Source: Agrypnia vestita (taxonomy: Eukaryota; Arthropoda; Insecta; Trichoptera; Phryganeidae). Taken from it: a DNA stretch of 64,000 nt. Below are positions 22,951 through 34,210 of the stretch, piece after piece (positions within the stretch are counted from its first letter, which is position 1; every line of letters begins with the position of its first letter). The notes beneath the pieces were generated by a model. The model had not been told where the DNA came from. It did no database searches and was given only the letters and a program-made list of their open reading frames with translations. Location of the stretch: the NCBI GenBank assembly GCA_016648135.1, contig JADDOH010001546.1:107225-171224 (forward strand), given 5' to 3'. Position numbers and translations under genes: made by a program.

Positions 22951-24291
22951 TGTTACGGACAGACACGCCCGTAACAAATAATTATTTTTAGAATAGGGTG
23001 GATCACCGATTACTCGCCTGTCTGCTGTGCTCCGGGCGTCGTGACGTCACTGACGATGAGTCACAACTCGCTTCTAAATCTTGTTGATGATGATGATACT
23101 TTGGAAACACCGGAGAGCAACGCTACGATCGACGGTGTTTCTTCAGGGGTTTTATTCACCAAAATTTACACACAAGAAAAATAAAAGCAAAGTTTTTGTT
23201 TCAGAAGGAAACCTAGCGAAAAACGGGCAGAGTGACGTTGTAAAAACTATTTGTCGCACATACACGGCAACAAATATTTACTGGCACTAAGGCACTGAGA
23301 GCACTGTGATTTCGCTAGGTTTTCGCAGCCTTTTTATTTGGGTCCAGCGAAAATAACGGGAAAATAACTGCCAAAAAGGGATTACTGAGAGAGGGGATTT
23401 ACATCTTTATTGTAGGCATCGGCGGAACGTGGTGGACCACGGAAGCTGTGCACTCGGCCTAGCGGAACGACCGCTGGGCGCCGGCGATACCGTGCATCGG
23501 CGGCGCATATCTCGCGGCGCGCGGATATTTTTTAAGATAAATCCGCTCTCTCATATCTCCCGCTAATGAGTCAGATGTCAAAATGTGCGTCTGACATGCC
23601 CGCATGTGGGTGTAATACGCAGATTACTGTCCGGGCATGTCAGCGCTTGCAAATCGCGTGCATGTGACAAAAAATGAAAATTTTTTATTTATGAAAATAT
23701 CTAAATTATTAATATCGCATCAGGTAGCCCTTGTTTTTCTGAAGAAAATGACACCTCACACTTTGATTATTGAGCTCTCTAGCGATAGTGAATCTAAATT
23801 TAGCGCCGTACGAAAAAATGTACGGCGCGCTATCTCAAGTCACGAGCCGTGTGGGTGTCGGTTGTTACCCGCCCGTATTTCTATTGGTACAGAGATGCGG
23901 GCAAATACACTGTAGCTGACCGCTCCGTAGGCGACTACCTGATTTTTACTTTGCGATTTTATCTCAAAACAAAATTTAAAATATTTAATTAAGCGCGCCC
24001 GCGGCCCGAGTGACTCATCGTGAGATTTTAATCTCTCTCCCTCGGCCGCGGTCGTCGCTCTAATGGATGACTCATTAACGGGACCCTCCTTGACAGTTAT
24101 ATACATAATTAGCAAAAATAATAGTTATATACACATATTTAAAATATTCTTAAGCTATTTTGCCTTTACGGCCTGGACCCTATTCACGATTCAAGACATT
24201 TATTTTTAAATACTTAATATTATATCATATTTCAAAATTAAGCAAAAAAAAAATATTTTTAATCTTCGATTTTTGATCCTGTGCGAACCAC
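22951..24291 (-). repeat. BEL/Pao 5' LTR (right copy)
   Basis: It is 1341 bp, as is the left copy, from TGTTACGGACAG to GTGCGAACCAC on the plus strand. Differences from the left copy are single-base changes and A/T-run length changes, for example CGGTGTAACG versus CGGCGGAACG. Confidence 0.93.
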
Positions 24292-24725
24292 ATTCTATTG
24301 CTACTGTTCTTATGTTTTATTTTTTTGTTCTTCTTATTGTTTATACTTTTATAATTTGTTTCTATGTAAAACATGTTAGAGCACAAGTCGTGTATATTTG
24401 CCAATGTAGTATGCCAATATGCTCGATTCTGATAACTCATGCTCTTATTCATATATGTACATTTATGATTATTATTATGTTATGTCTTTTATATTTCCGA
24501 ATAAAAAAAAACGAGCGAGCCTTTCAGTAATCGCATATGATGTGTAACATTTGACATCTCACAATTAAAAATATCAATAGAATAACAACAGAAATTAACA
24601 TCAAAATTTAAAAAAGCTAATACCTATATATTTATTAATTAGTAAATACAAGTATAGATAATTAATGTATGTGCATTTATTTATTATTGAATTTTGCCAC
24701 ACTAGGTAGGTACCATATATATATA
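24292..24725. other. AT-rich spacer after the BEL element
   Basis: Low-complexity AT-rich DNA. An 85-codon open frame here is rich in Ile, Phe and Tyr, has no domain, and starts inside the LTR; it is not regarded as a gene. Confidence 0.4.
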
Positions 24726-25682
24726 CACTCGGGCCTCGTATAACACGGTTATATGGTTCCACAAAAAACTCGTGTAATACAAATCCGTGTTATACAAGGT
24801 TTGAAGTTCATACAAAATTAGGGTTTGCGTTCCAAAAAAAAATCGAAATAGTTTATATGAATATGTACTTTATTTTTTCAATAAAAATATATAAACTTAC
24901 ATATTTATTGAAAAAAAAACTTTAATTATACATATAATATATCGTGTATTATATAAATGGATATTTGTAAAGTCTTCTTTATTATTCTTTTTTTGTATAG
25001 TCTTCTCTTTATTTCTTCTTTTTTAATATGTTCATATTAAGTTTATTGATGTAAAAAGCCATATATAAATAAATAAATATAATGTAGCATTCATTCATCA
25101 TTGCTATCACTTAGAATAATTCTTAATTTTTACTCTTTTTCGACATCAGTTGTGAGTTTTCATCATCGGAGGAGGGCTCTGAATTTCTTGTGGTTTTAGC
25201 CTTCAAAAAATCGGTAATAAGCGATTGTCTGCTTTTAGCGTATAAACCATTACGTATTTCCTTATAAGGTTCCAAAATCTGTTGTAATTCCCTCTTGAAT
25301 TTCGAACTTCTTTCCATTATAGGATCCTTTTCAATATTTTTTTTTCTAATTTAATAGCCAATTCCAAGCCCTCATTTATAGTTTTTAATGTGAAACATGT
25401 AGCTACCTCGCTGCAACTGCTTTCTGAGTCATTAATTGTGGTAGTTTCATTCAAAGTTTCGATTAATTGAAACGAAATTGACAAGTCTCAACATGCTGAG
25501 TGAGATCATCACGACTCATGGTATGTTCTGTCATGGACGCAATCTACAAATCAAACATTATTTAATTCATTTATTTTTCTGAAACCGTGTTATAAAATGC
25601 GTGTTGTACGAAAAATATGCCAATTTATTCATCCGTGTTATATAAAACAGTGTTATATAAAACCGTCTTATACGAGGCCCAA

Positions 25683-25685
<3 letters not shown>
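24726..25685 (-). mobile_element. Tigger/pogo-like element, 960 bp
   Basis: Inverted termini CACTCGGGCCTCGTATAA and its counterpart TTATACGAGGCCCAAGTG are flanked by TA on both sides; CCTCGTATAACACGG-like motifs are repeated just inside. The interior keeps a transposase C-terminal piece at 25123-25317. A TA microsatellite (25686-25713) abuts the right end. Confidence 0.8.
25123..25317 (-). pseudogene. Transposase C-terminal fragment (Tigger-like)
   Basis: The 64-residue frame ends SRQSLITDFLKAK followed by an acidic/Ser tail, resembling C-terminal ends of pogo/Tigger transposases (QxxITxFF). It lies inside the TA-flanked element and has no catalytic domain. Confidence 0.5.
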
Positions 25686-25713
<28 letters not shown>

Positions 25714-25716
<3 letters not shown>

Positions 25717-26471
25717 ACATACGCATTTTGTTTAGAAATGTGTTTGGTCAATTATAGGTTTTTATTTATTTTCATAGATGGCGGTAGTGTGCCACCGTAC
25801 ATATTGTATTGTAACATACATATTGAATAAATATTTAAAAATAATTACGTAAAAATTTTGAGAATGTAAATCATTAAGGGTAGTTATTGAAAAAAAGTAT
25901 TTATTGGATGGTTTCGAAGATATAAGCCTAAATATATCAAAGTTACTACATCCACAAGCTTGACACCAACCACATAACATATATACAAAATACGCAGTTC
26001 CATCCTTTTTCACAAAATCACTGCCACAGATTGCAAGAAAGCGAGAGGAAAGATGTTACACATCAATAAAATAACTTAGTTTTTGTTTCTCTTGTTAAAC
26101 TTTTAAAAATCCACCATTTGTACAGTTCCTATTACACATGAAGCAAAAAATAGACTGAATTATTAATATGTCTGACCACGTAATATAGCTTTAAATATTA
26201 CAAATAAATTATATTAGGTTATCAATGCTGCTCAGTGGAATTTTACTTTGTACATAATACCTATAAATATTTTAATTAATACCTAATTTTAATTTCATAA
26301 TCCCTGTTTCGTGACCGTTATGGTGTTGATGAATATGATTGGTCATCAACAAAATTGTTTTTACATCTTCGCTTTGCTTTTAACTTTTAAAAAAACAACA
26401 TGCAGACAGACAGTACAGACAGATAAACCTTTATAAAAATATTTTATTTAATAACTGTATTACTGTTACAG
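25714..26471. other. Spacer or intron upstream of the membrane-protein exons
   Basis: AT-rich. I looked for an upstream coding exon of the gene at 26472 and found none that I could support. The last bases (ATTACTGTTACAG, ending 26471) form the splice acceptor. Confidence 0.4.
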
Positions 26472-27679
26472 TGATGGTGTTCTTCCTGTATGGCAGCCTA
26501 GTGGGCACCGCCATTTACCTGGTGTTCTGTGTGGCCTTGTTTTACGGGGCTGCCAAAAACAAGAAGGAGTATGTGGTTCCCTGGACGTTCCTTGCAACAT
26601 TTGCGGTGCTGATTCTTGTTGGAGGCCTATTTCTTGGAGATAAGAGTTCCACAGTTACTAAACTATGTGGAGGACATACTTTGTACCGTAAGTCAAATCA
26701 TTAAAATAATAAAAGAATTGTTTCATATGCAATAAAAAATATATATACAAAAATTTTTGAAATGAAATATATAAGTAACTAAAAAAATTATCGAGTCAAC
26801 TTTTTACAATTGTCTGTTTTGTTGCAAATAATAAATAAATACTTCAAAGTATGTACTCCAATTTGAATCCAAATTTATTTTTTCTAACCAATTACAAAGA
26901 TTATTTAAAATTTTTGAAATGAAATATATAAGTTACTAAAAAAATTATCGAATCAACTTTTTACAATTGTCTGTTTTGTTGCAAATAATAAATAAATATC
27001 TCAAAGTATTTTAATTATTTGAATCTGAAACTCACGAAGTGGCTAGCACTTGAACCTCAGTGCTCCTGCCAAATTTGAAATACCAGTACACTTTTGAATT
27101 TTGCTCTCATTTAAATAAATGTTGATATGTAATTGGTCACGGACATTTATTTAAATTAAATGTCGGAAAGTTCACATGTATAAGACTTAGGCCCGGTTGT
27201 ACCATGTTGGATTAAGGTAAAAGTTCGTTTAAAGCATAGATTTATGCATTATCCACCAATCAAACAATCTGTTTCCGTAAAAATCTGTGCTTTAAATGAA
27301 CTTTTATTTTAATCCAACTTGAAACAACCATGCCTTTCTGTGGCAAATTTGATTTCATTTTTAATTTATTTAATTTTTATTTATTTCAAATTTGATTTCC
27401 TTTTAATTTGATTTCCCTTTTAACATGCAACTGGTAACATTTTTCTAAATACATAAATTAAAAATTATATTTTCAGGATTTGCTAGCAGCGTTTTAGTAA
27501 TGGGTCATCTATACTGCATTGTGGCTGTGGCGAGCTTCATCTATGAGCTGAAGACCATACGCAAGAAGTTAAATAACGGCGAAGCGAAGGTGAAACTGAA
27601 TCCCAAGCAGAAGGTCATCGGCAGAGGCAACATCAAGATACTGCTGAACCCGGCGGCTGTCGAGGCCCACCTGGTTTAA
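26472..27679 (+). CDS. Small multi-pass membrane protein, last two coding exons
   Basis: Exon A is 26472-26687 (acceptor TTACAG, donor GTAAGT) and exon B is 27477-27679 (acceptor TTTTCAG, stop TAA). The join is in frame and gives about 139 residues; exon A begins with two bases of a split codon, so at least one upstream exon is missing. Three hydrophobic segments are visible: FLYGSLVGTAIYLVFCVALF, TFLATFAVLILVGGLFLG and SSVLVMGHLYCIVAVASFIY. The tail is basic and soluble. The layout resembles small four-pass insect proteins of the DUF4728-like kind, but I am not certain of the family. Likely a plasma- or endomembrane protein of unknown function. Confidence 0.75.
26751..27010. repeat. Tandem duplication inside the intron
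   Basis: A block beginning AAATTTTTGAAATGAAATAT at 26751 recurs at 26908 (period about 157 bp) with only a few changes. Both copies contain CAACTTTTTACAATTGTCTG. It is local and lies in the intron of the membrane-protein gene. Confidence 0.75.
27190..27334. repeat. MITE family X, copy 1
   Basis: A hairpin-forming element of about 145 bp: GGCCCGGTTGTACCATGTTGG at one end and an inverted CCAACTTGAAACAACCATGCC at the other. Internal arms are GTTCGTTTAAAGCATAGATT and AATCTGTGCTTTAAATGAAC. Related copies are at 37997-38141, 56146-57535 (interrupted) and 58278-58413. Confidence 0.75.
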
Positions 27680-27975
27680 ACTCTCTCCAATGTACATCAA
27701 ACTAAATTCAAGGTATTAACATATACGATCAAGGGTACTAAAGTTAGCTTTTGAAGCATCATTTATATAAAGACTGTACCTACTCAAGCTAGGACAGATA
27801 TGATGATAACTCTGAAAGAAAGCTACAAATTATATTGAATGATAATTGTCCATTTTAAACAGGCTTCTGGTGTTTGAGAAGGTAGCCTTCGACTAGAAGG
27901 TTCAGGGTGGGCATCGCCTCCCGTGACTTGAATAGAAAAACTAAAGTACATTTTTTAGTATTAAATATTACTAAC

Positions 27976-27981
27976 AATAAA
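27976..27981 (+). terminator. Poly(A) signal AATAAA for the membrane-protein gene
   Basis: Canonical hexamer about 300 bp after the TAA stop at 27679, in ACTAACAATAAAACAT. Confidence 0.5.
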
Positions 27982-28683
27982 ACATATTATCAATTGAATT
28001 TTAATATTTTTGTAGTGTTTATATTCCTAGAAAAATGCGTGATTTTTGAAATATAATTTGAATCGGTTGTTAGGTGTTTGTTAATTTGTGATGAAAATGT
28101 TTCCTTCCAACTGCACAAGCGTGTGAAATGTGAATATTTATGAATTAGTTAAAGGAAATTTGATATGTGCATATTATATACTCGTATGATTATATTCCAA
28201 TTAAAATATTGTTACTTATAATATAATATTATAAAAAATACCACTGTATTATGTATAAATGTAGTTATAATACAATACTCCTTATGACATATTATGTATC
28301 TTCATTTCACACTGCAATTGTTTTTTATTTAGAACTTTATTATGCAGAACATGTTAAATATTTTTTATTATTGTATTTATTCACAAGGAGATTATTACTA
28401 CATGCATATTTTATTTTTGCATTCTTTTTAATAAACATAAATTAATATTAATAATGTTATGGCATTGAAATATTTTAAAAATCTTAGGTACAAATTATTA
28501 TGTATAATAACCAACTGCATATATTTTATAATATTGTTCAACGTTTCTCTTTTAATAAAAAAAATTTTTTTTTTTTTATTACTAATTTTGTTATTTTTAT
28601 CAGCAACTCTGTAATTAAACAAACAAGATCTTGATTCTTATCTGAGCGATTTTCTGAAACTGGTCATGAATAATATCCATAAC
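27982..28683. other. Gene-free AT-rich spacer
   Basis: Only low-complexity A/T runs are present; no exon, repeat family or RNA was recognised. Confidence 0.4.
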
Positions 28684-29375
28684 GCCGGCCGCATATTAGA
28701 TGCGTTTTCGTACGAAATTGAGTAGTACATATACGTACGAATACGCAAGTACATTTCTGACCTTCGAAGTATTATTGAACATCGCATACTGTACACGATT
28801 TAGTAGTGCGTATAGATGCGATGTCCGACACGATCTGGATTTGTTCGGAAATTTTTGCGATTTCGTACGATGGATATTGAAAATTTTGTTAATTTGACAC
28901 ATGACCACAAATGTTTGTGGGACCAAAGTGATTCAAATACGTGACTATCAGATTCAACTACGTGACTATCAGCGCAGATCATGGTGGAGAATTTCTAAAG
29001 AACTTAAAAATACCTGTGAGTTAAATAATTTGGTATAATGAAGGTGAGGTATAATTATATACTTCGAACAAAAAAACTTTTAAATATTACGAGCTCTCGT
29101 TGCACTTCGATTCTCCCCAGCATTTGTAAATCCATTAGATAGATAGTCATGAAATTTGTCATTAGTTAAGTCTGCCATGGCCATAATAGAGTTTTCCAGA
29201 AGATACAGATTATTCATTTGGCACAAACTTATTGGAGAAATGCGAAAAGTAACTGATCGTGACGCAACGCAACGCAAGACGCAATCAATGTGCACACTCA
29301 ATACGTACGAAAATAATCGTACAAATACGTACAAATCGTACAAATAATAATTCGTATCCAAAGTGGAGCTGGCCT
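28684..29375 (+). mobile_element. Harbinger-like remnant with a broken MADF/Myb-like ORF
   Basis: From about 28872 the plus strand reads MDIENFVNLTHDHKCLWDQ, then, past stops and frameshifts, WWRISKELKIP. That is the pattern of a MADF/Myb-like DNA-binding domain, as found in the second ORF of PIF/Harbinger transposons. The outer ends (GGCCGCATATTA at left, GGAGCTGGCCTAA at right) look like weak inverted termini of GGCC type. Both flanks are unusually rich in CGTACG/GTACGAAT motifs in opposite orientation. Confidence 0.5.
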
Positions 29376-30606
29376 AATATAGAAATAATCGAAAAAATGT
29401 ATTGTTTAATTGGTGAAAAAAGCAAAAATCATATGTTTCTCAATTTTTACTTTTACATACTGATCAAGCAACTGGTCCTTAGGTTATTATTATAGATGCA
29501 TTCTGAAAAAATGAAATATTGAAAATTGGTGTATAGAATTTCTTTTTTTCTACAACACCTACTTTAAAAACATCAATTTATTTATTTCACATTCAAATTT
29601 TAATATCGGCCTCACTGGGCAACTCCCGTGCAGAGGAAAATTTTTGACATTAGTTAATAAACTATTATTTTCATGTGTGTGGATTACATACACATATTAA
29701 CACATATATGTAATGAAAATAAAAAAGATTCTTCACAAAAACTAATATCAATGACATAATAATCTTTCGTGATTTAAATAAGATGTATATTTAAGTTGAA
29801 TATAATTGTATTTTGATTTCCCAACTATTAATTACACAAAAATATAAATACAAACTAATCTCGATTTTGTCCTGCAATAAAACTTTTATTACTATGTATT
29901 TTATGATTTTGCTAATTATGTTTTTTTCTCTTATTTTTCCTTTGTTGTTTATTTCAATTTGAAATACATAGTTGTTCATACAAAATTTTAAAATGTGTCT
30001 TTTTTTCTGATGTTCATTGAAATTATTTTTATAAATATTTTTCAGACTGTATTTTATTGCTGTTATAGTGTGATCAATCAGGCTCTGTTGGCGCTTTTAG
30101 GTTCGTCCAGAAAAAAACAATATTCATTTACAAAAATACTACTCGCACACTTTTTTGTGACCAACATTGGCTAATCCATTAATCACTAACAATTGGTATT
30201 GGAAGTACAGAGCTTTAAAAGTGTTTAAAAAACAGTTATATTTGTTAAAAAAAATTTTTGTTTATAAAATATATCACTCAAAATAATGGATGTTAGATGT
30301 ACATACACGAAGAATGTGAAATGTTTAAATATCTGTAAATGCATGTTCAAGAAAACAAAATGTAAATCATTAAAAAATAGAAATAAAGCAAATTAACAAA
30401 AAGGATATTTGTTCCTGTTCCTTTCTTGATTCTTGCTCACACATATGCAATATCAAATCCAGACGACAGAGGCAGCTAAATAAAATATATCGGAACCGGG
30501 AGGTACTTATATATTGGCTTGTTTATCAGATAAAAGTCAGAAGGTAAACATCTTGTAAAGTATATAACTAATATTAATTGAAATATTCAATTGTTCATTT
30601 TCATCA
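29376..30606. other. Gene-free AT-rich spacer
   Basis: No gene, repeat family or RNA could be supported in this stretch. Confidence 0.4.
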
Positions 30607-30712
30607 TCATTATCAATGGATCCACAGCCCATTGTGGGCCTTGGCCTTCTCCAAAATTCCTCTCCATCTTCCTCTATCCTGACATGTACTCCTCCAATCC
30701 CTGATCCTTATA
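30607..30712 (-). pseudogene. LINE reverse-transcriptase C-terminal fragment
   Basis: On the minus strand the sequence reads a DWRSTCQDRGRWRGILEKAK-like string followed by AHNGLW. This is the common C-terminal end of arthropod LINE polyproteins (DR-x-RW-x3-I-x-EAKAHNGLW). It is a short, dead fragment. Confidence 0.6.
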
Positions 30713-30772
30713 GTTTAAACCAATTCTATTAATTTAAATTAACTAAAATATAACACATACAAGTGGTTTATA

Positions 30773-31080
30773 CAGTAAACCTCGTTAATTCGAAATTTAA
30801 GGGACCCAAAAAATATTTCGAATTACGCAGAATCCCGTTGATTCGAAATTTTAGGTACAAAAAAAAATTGCTATGCTATTGTGAAATTCGCCAAAAATCG
30901 TAGAACTCTTGAAAAAACCGTTCATTTTGTAAAATTTATGTAAAAGAAATCATTTTGAAAATGCAATATTTATTATTTTAATGCAAATATAGCGACATTT
31001 TGACATATTTGCTGTTCTCACTTGCGAAAAAAGATTTTTTTCCATTTCCGTCACGTCTGAGTGGCCATATTCAAAAATGT
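30773..31080 (+). repeat. Tigger-like element end, family T, copy 1
   Basis: Begins TA-CAGTAAACCTCGTTAATTC, a pogo-type terminus. It shares blocks with the copy at 60301-60745: AAGGGACCCAAAAAA, GTGAAATTCGCCAAAAATCG and AGAAATCATTTTGAAAATGC. No right terminus was found. Confidence 0.65.
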
Positions 31081-31989
31081 TTAGTTATACCTGAATTTAT
31101 AGACCGCTTCTTCAATCTTCACATGAGTTTTAACTTTTGATTCTGCCTTTTTTCCGGCTCAAACCAACAATGCACAGTTACTATTTTATTTTTATTTTTT
31201 TAACATACCGACCGGCAACAGGTCATTGATGACCCTAATAGATGGTCATTTAGTGACAATAGAGTACAAGTTTGAGTATTTTGTGAACATTTGAATATGA
31301 TAATATATAATACACTTTTTAAGTTTAGTTAATGATAATGAAAAATAATAAATGATAAAATATATAATTATAAAAATATCGCGTATCAATAAGTAGTTGA
31401 ATAAATTATTTTTTTACATACAATTATTTTACGTAAATGTACATCGCAAATCAATAAATATTTTTTTAAAATAAATAAATCAATAAGTTTTTACATATTG
31501 CTTGACCACAATAACTTGGCGTGTGGCGACTTTGGAACTAAAACCCGCCCCGCCTGCACCCGGCGGTAACCCCTCACCCTGTCATTCAGTATAATTTTTT
31601 ATTTGCTTGGGAGCTGTGACCTTTTGATTACCAATATACACTGAATTATTATGTCCAAAACATCCTAAACAGTCCGGGATGGTGCAAGAGCAATTGCCAA
31701 TGAAGTATTAAAGTTTTGCAAAGCTGAAAAAGCAAATAATGACAGATAGAACGGCCGCCATTACGGCTTGGTTTCTTTAGTGCTGTCCGACTAAATTTCT
31801 GTTAAAGGCTACGACACAGGTCACCGGACATTCTGTACATTATGTATTGTGTAATAAATTTACAACTTGCAACTGGCAACTTCTGTTACGCGACAGGGAC
31901 GCCGTCTCTCGCATGCCAATTTATAGTGGTCGCATTCTAGTAGGTACACAATTAATGATAAAAATAAATAAATTAATAATAAAAAGAGT
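31081..31989. other. Spacer with unassigned repeats
   Basis: Mostly AT-rich. A small GC-richer patch (about 31535-31580, GCCCCGCCTGCACCCGGCGG) and AC/GT motifs at 31880-31920 suggest old retroelement debris; nothing coding was recognised. Confidence 0.35.
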
Positions 31990-32750
31990 CTTAGAGATAA
32001 ATAAATTGTAAACAGTATTAAGTATAATATAAAGACTAGTTAAATAGGTTTACGGAGAGTGCACGGGTTCCAAGGGCAACATTGTGTGTATGACGAGCAT
32101 GTATTACTCGCTTGAGGGACCGTCAACCAAGTTTATAAATATTTCGCTTTTGAACCGAGCCTGTGTCATGAAGAATATATCAAGTTTGCAGTGTCTGGAC
32201 GATGTCTCGTTAAATTGGTTGATCATTCTAGGTAGTGGAGAGAAATAGCCTAGATTGGTATTGTAAAATTTAGTGTGTTTGGAGACCTCATTGATCGGAC
32301 AGGGATGTAAATGTATATTTGTGATAGTATTGAGGGGGTGTCTAGTTTGTTATTGACTATTTTGAAGAGAGTCATTAGGTCTGTAATATTTAATTAATTA
32401 TTAAATATTACAAGAGACTCAAAAACTTTCACCTAATCTAAGGAGATTAGGTGAAAGTTTTTGAGTCTCTTGTCGTATGTATCAAGTGAATCATTTAGAC
32501 CTTGTCTACATGTCAAATAATAATAATAATGTTTATTCCAGCATAACCAGGTTGTTAGTGCAAGACCTGGTCCGCCATATAGTTTAAAAATTACATATAT
32601 GTTATATTGTACATGAAGAGAAAATATAAAAAAGGAAAAAAAAAGAGAAATAATTAAAATAAAAAATAAAAAAGGGAAAAGAACAGCTATTAAATAGTTA
32701 AAATAAAATATACCATAACAAATCGACAATAAATACACATACACATATAC
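31990..32750 (-). pseudogene. LINE ORF2 C-terminus and 3' tail, decayed
   Basis: Reading the minus strand from about 32490 down gives YDKRLKNFHLISL, RR-LTDLMTLFKIVNNKLD and later FKSEIF-INLV pieces. These are characteristic of the region after the reverse transcriptase of CR1/Jockey-group LINEs (RRL-DL-LFKIVN). Multiple stops are present. The 3' untranslated tail lies at about 32520-32750. A 62-bp perfect hairpin interrupts the coding remnant at 32411-32472. Confidence 0.65.
32411..32472. repeat. Perfect 29-bp inverted repeat with 4-base loop
   Basis: The left arm starts CAAGAGACTCAAAAACTTTC and is matched base for base by the right arm ending GAAAGTTTTTGAGTCTCTTG, with AAGG between. The arm sequence is LINE coding sequence, so this is an inverted micro-duplication. 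Confidence 0.9.
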
Positions 32751-33104
32751 ACCAATTTCAAAGTTCTTAAATCAATAATCAATATCAATAAATTTTTTTA
32801 AATAATAGTAATAGTATGGAGTGCTTCATTTCTTGCTACACTACCGCTCGTTATGGTTATGGAATCGCATATCTGTAACTATTCTGTATCCGATGCCACT
32901 CTTTAATTACGGATCCAGACCTCCATGACAGCGCCGCTTGCACTAGAGAGTTGGTGCTGTGCTCCAGCCTCAGCTTGAGGTCAGCAACACAATGTTTCAG
33001 GAGCGGGATGAATCCATGAACTCGGCCTTCGTCAAACATTGTGGAAGCGCTGCAATAACGTGTACCACTGTATCTTTGTCAGGGTGGACGCATAATAATT
33101 ATCT

Positions 33105-33285
33105 TCTTTTGGTAAACAAGTGGTTAGGACTCTCGCCTCGGGATCCAAAGGTAGCAGGTTTGAATCTCACTCCAGATCAGCAAGTTAGTCGTATTTTCAT
33201 AGCACAAACGTTTAGCTTAATTTGAAAATAGTGATAATATTGATGTGACACATATTCCGTGTTCGCATCTCTATTTTTATTTAAA
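33105..33285 (+). repeat. SINE family S, copy with tRNA-like head
   Basis: An A-box-like AAGTGGTTAGGACTCTCGCC and a B-box-like AGGTTTGAATCTCA are followed by the body shared with 13365-13470 and 38925-39095 (TATTTTCATAGCAC ... TGATGTGACAC). Confidence 0.75.
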
Positions 33286-33302
33286 TAAAAAAAAAGTTAT
33301 TT

Positions 33303-33640
33303 TTAAACAGGGACATGGCCACAATTGTGGTGGGGTGCAGGAGGCATTGTAATGGGAAATATGTCAATTAATGGGTTACTCATTAAATTTAACTGGTTAT
33401 TAATTACATTGACTTTAGTATCCGAGCATTTTTTGATTTGTAATATATCGAAATTATCAAATCTAAGTCCTCTATTATTTATATGAAGAATCTCAAACAT
33501 AAAAATTAACTTGTTTACCAAAGTAAGCAATGGATAATTAGTATGCACCTGTCTGTGGTGACCCTGACGAAGACACAGTGGTGGATGTAAAGTTACTCCA
33601 AGTGGTTTATGCAAAGTTTTTGTATATCCAACCACAAAGT
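33303..33640 (-). pseudogene. Penelope-like element C-terminal fragment, first lineage
   Basis: The minus-strand frame includes FEILHINNRGLRFDNFDIL followed by QIKK and a short NQLNLMSNPLI block. This corresponds to the region downstream of the GIY-YIG nuclease in Penelope-like retroelements (ILHI--RGLRL--LE-LEIKK). The 110-residue frame has no catalytic part. It is a different lineage from the copy near 48.9 kb. Confidence 0.6.
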
Positions 33641-33719
33641 TGACGCCATAAACATCAAAATATTAATATTTAAAGTATCGTAACTAACAAGTGGGTTATT
33701 TTTAATTGTTTTAGTGTTT

Positions 33720-34210
33720 CATTTTGAAGTTGCAATATTTTTTTTTATATTATATATTGTGTTCTGTTGGCGCCGATACGTTGTCACCCTGGTTTTAGGC
33801 GCGATGCCCGCAATCGTCCCTGCGGTCTGTGTAACATATCTCCATGTCTCTTCCCCCTTCCTGCTTTGTACCTCCGTCCCACTCTGGCCAAGCCAGCTGC
33901 GGACGAGCTCGTCAAAGAGCGGTAGTCTTCTGTGAGCGAGGGAATAATCACCGCGCTGTTTCAATACTCCGCATATACACCGATCTCGAGCGAAATAAGT
34001 GCGCGATCCCCGCTTCCGGACGACGTTGATACATCCTCCTTCACGCGGCAGAAGGCGAGGAAGTGCTTAAAAGGCGTTCTACTCATCAAGAAAAGCGAGG
34101 TAAGGCCAGATTCCTTTCGATTTCTTCCTTTAATCTTTTCGAGTTGCGTCTCAAACCAGGACATCCAGCGGATACAGTCCACGGGATCAATTCCTACCTA
34201 TTTATTATAA
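33720..34210. other. GC-rich insert of unknown origin
   Basis: Markedly richer in G+C than its flanks, with open frames on both strands (for example 33961-34182 minus and 33932-34210 plus) and a GGCGCC near the left edge. Composition suggests an inserted retroelement piece. No motif decided between LTR element, host exon or contamination. Confidence 0.35.

Larger units (their letters stand above)
16098..24291 (-). mobile_element. BEL/Pao LTR retrotransposon, full length but mutated
   Basis: An 8.2-kb element transcribed on the minus strand. Two 1341-bp LTRs enclose gag, protease, reverse transcriptase, RNase H and integrase in that order, the BEL/Pao arrangement. The LTRs differ at about 20 positions by eye (near 1.5%), so insertion was fairly recent. 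A purine-rich ACGGGGGGA tract lies just inside the plus-strand left LTR (minus-strand 3' LTR). The coding region is disabled by an in-frame TGA, a frameshift and an RNase H deletion. No matching duplication of the flanks was seen. Confidence 0.95.

Noticed and set aside
22892..22966. Gag N-terminal extension reaching into the LTR
   Set aside because: It would start with GTG and lie across the primer-binding site; the ATG at 22891 is the sensible start.
19653..22991. Long plus-strand open frames across the BEL element, including 178 codons at 21420-21956
   Set aside because: They are antisense shadows of gag and pol; the minus-strand frames carry all the recognised motifs.
32433..32744. 103-codon open frame on the minus strand
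   Set aside because: It covers the 3' untranslated tail of a LINE and reads as Phe/Ile/Leu-rich low-complexity sequence; only its end overlaps real LINE coding sequence.
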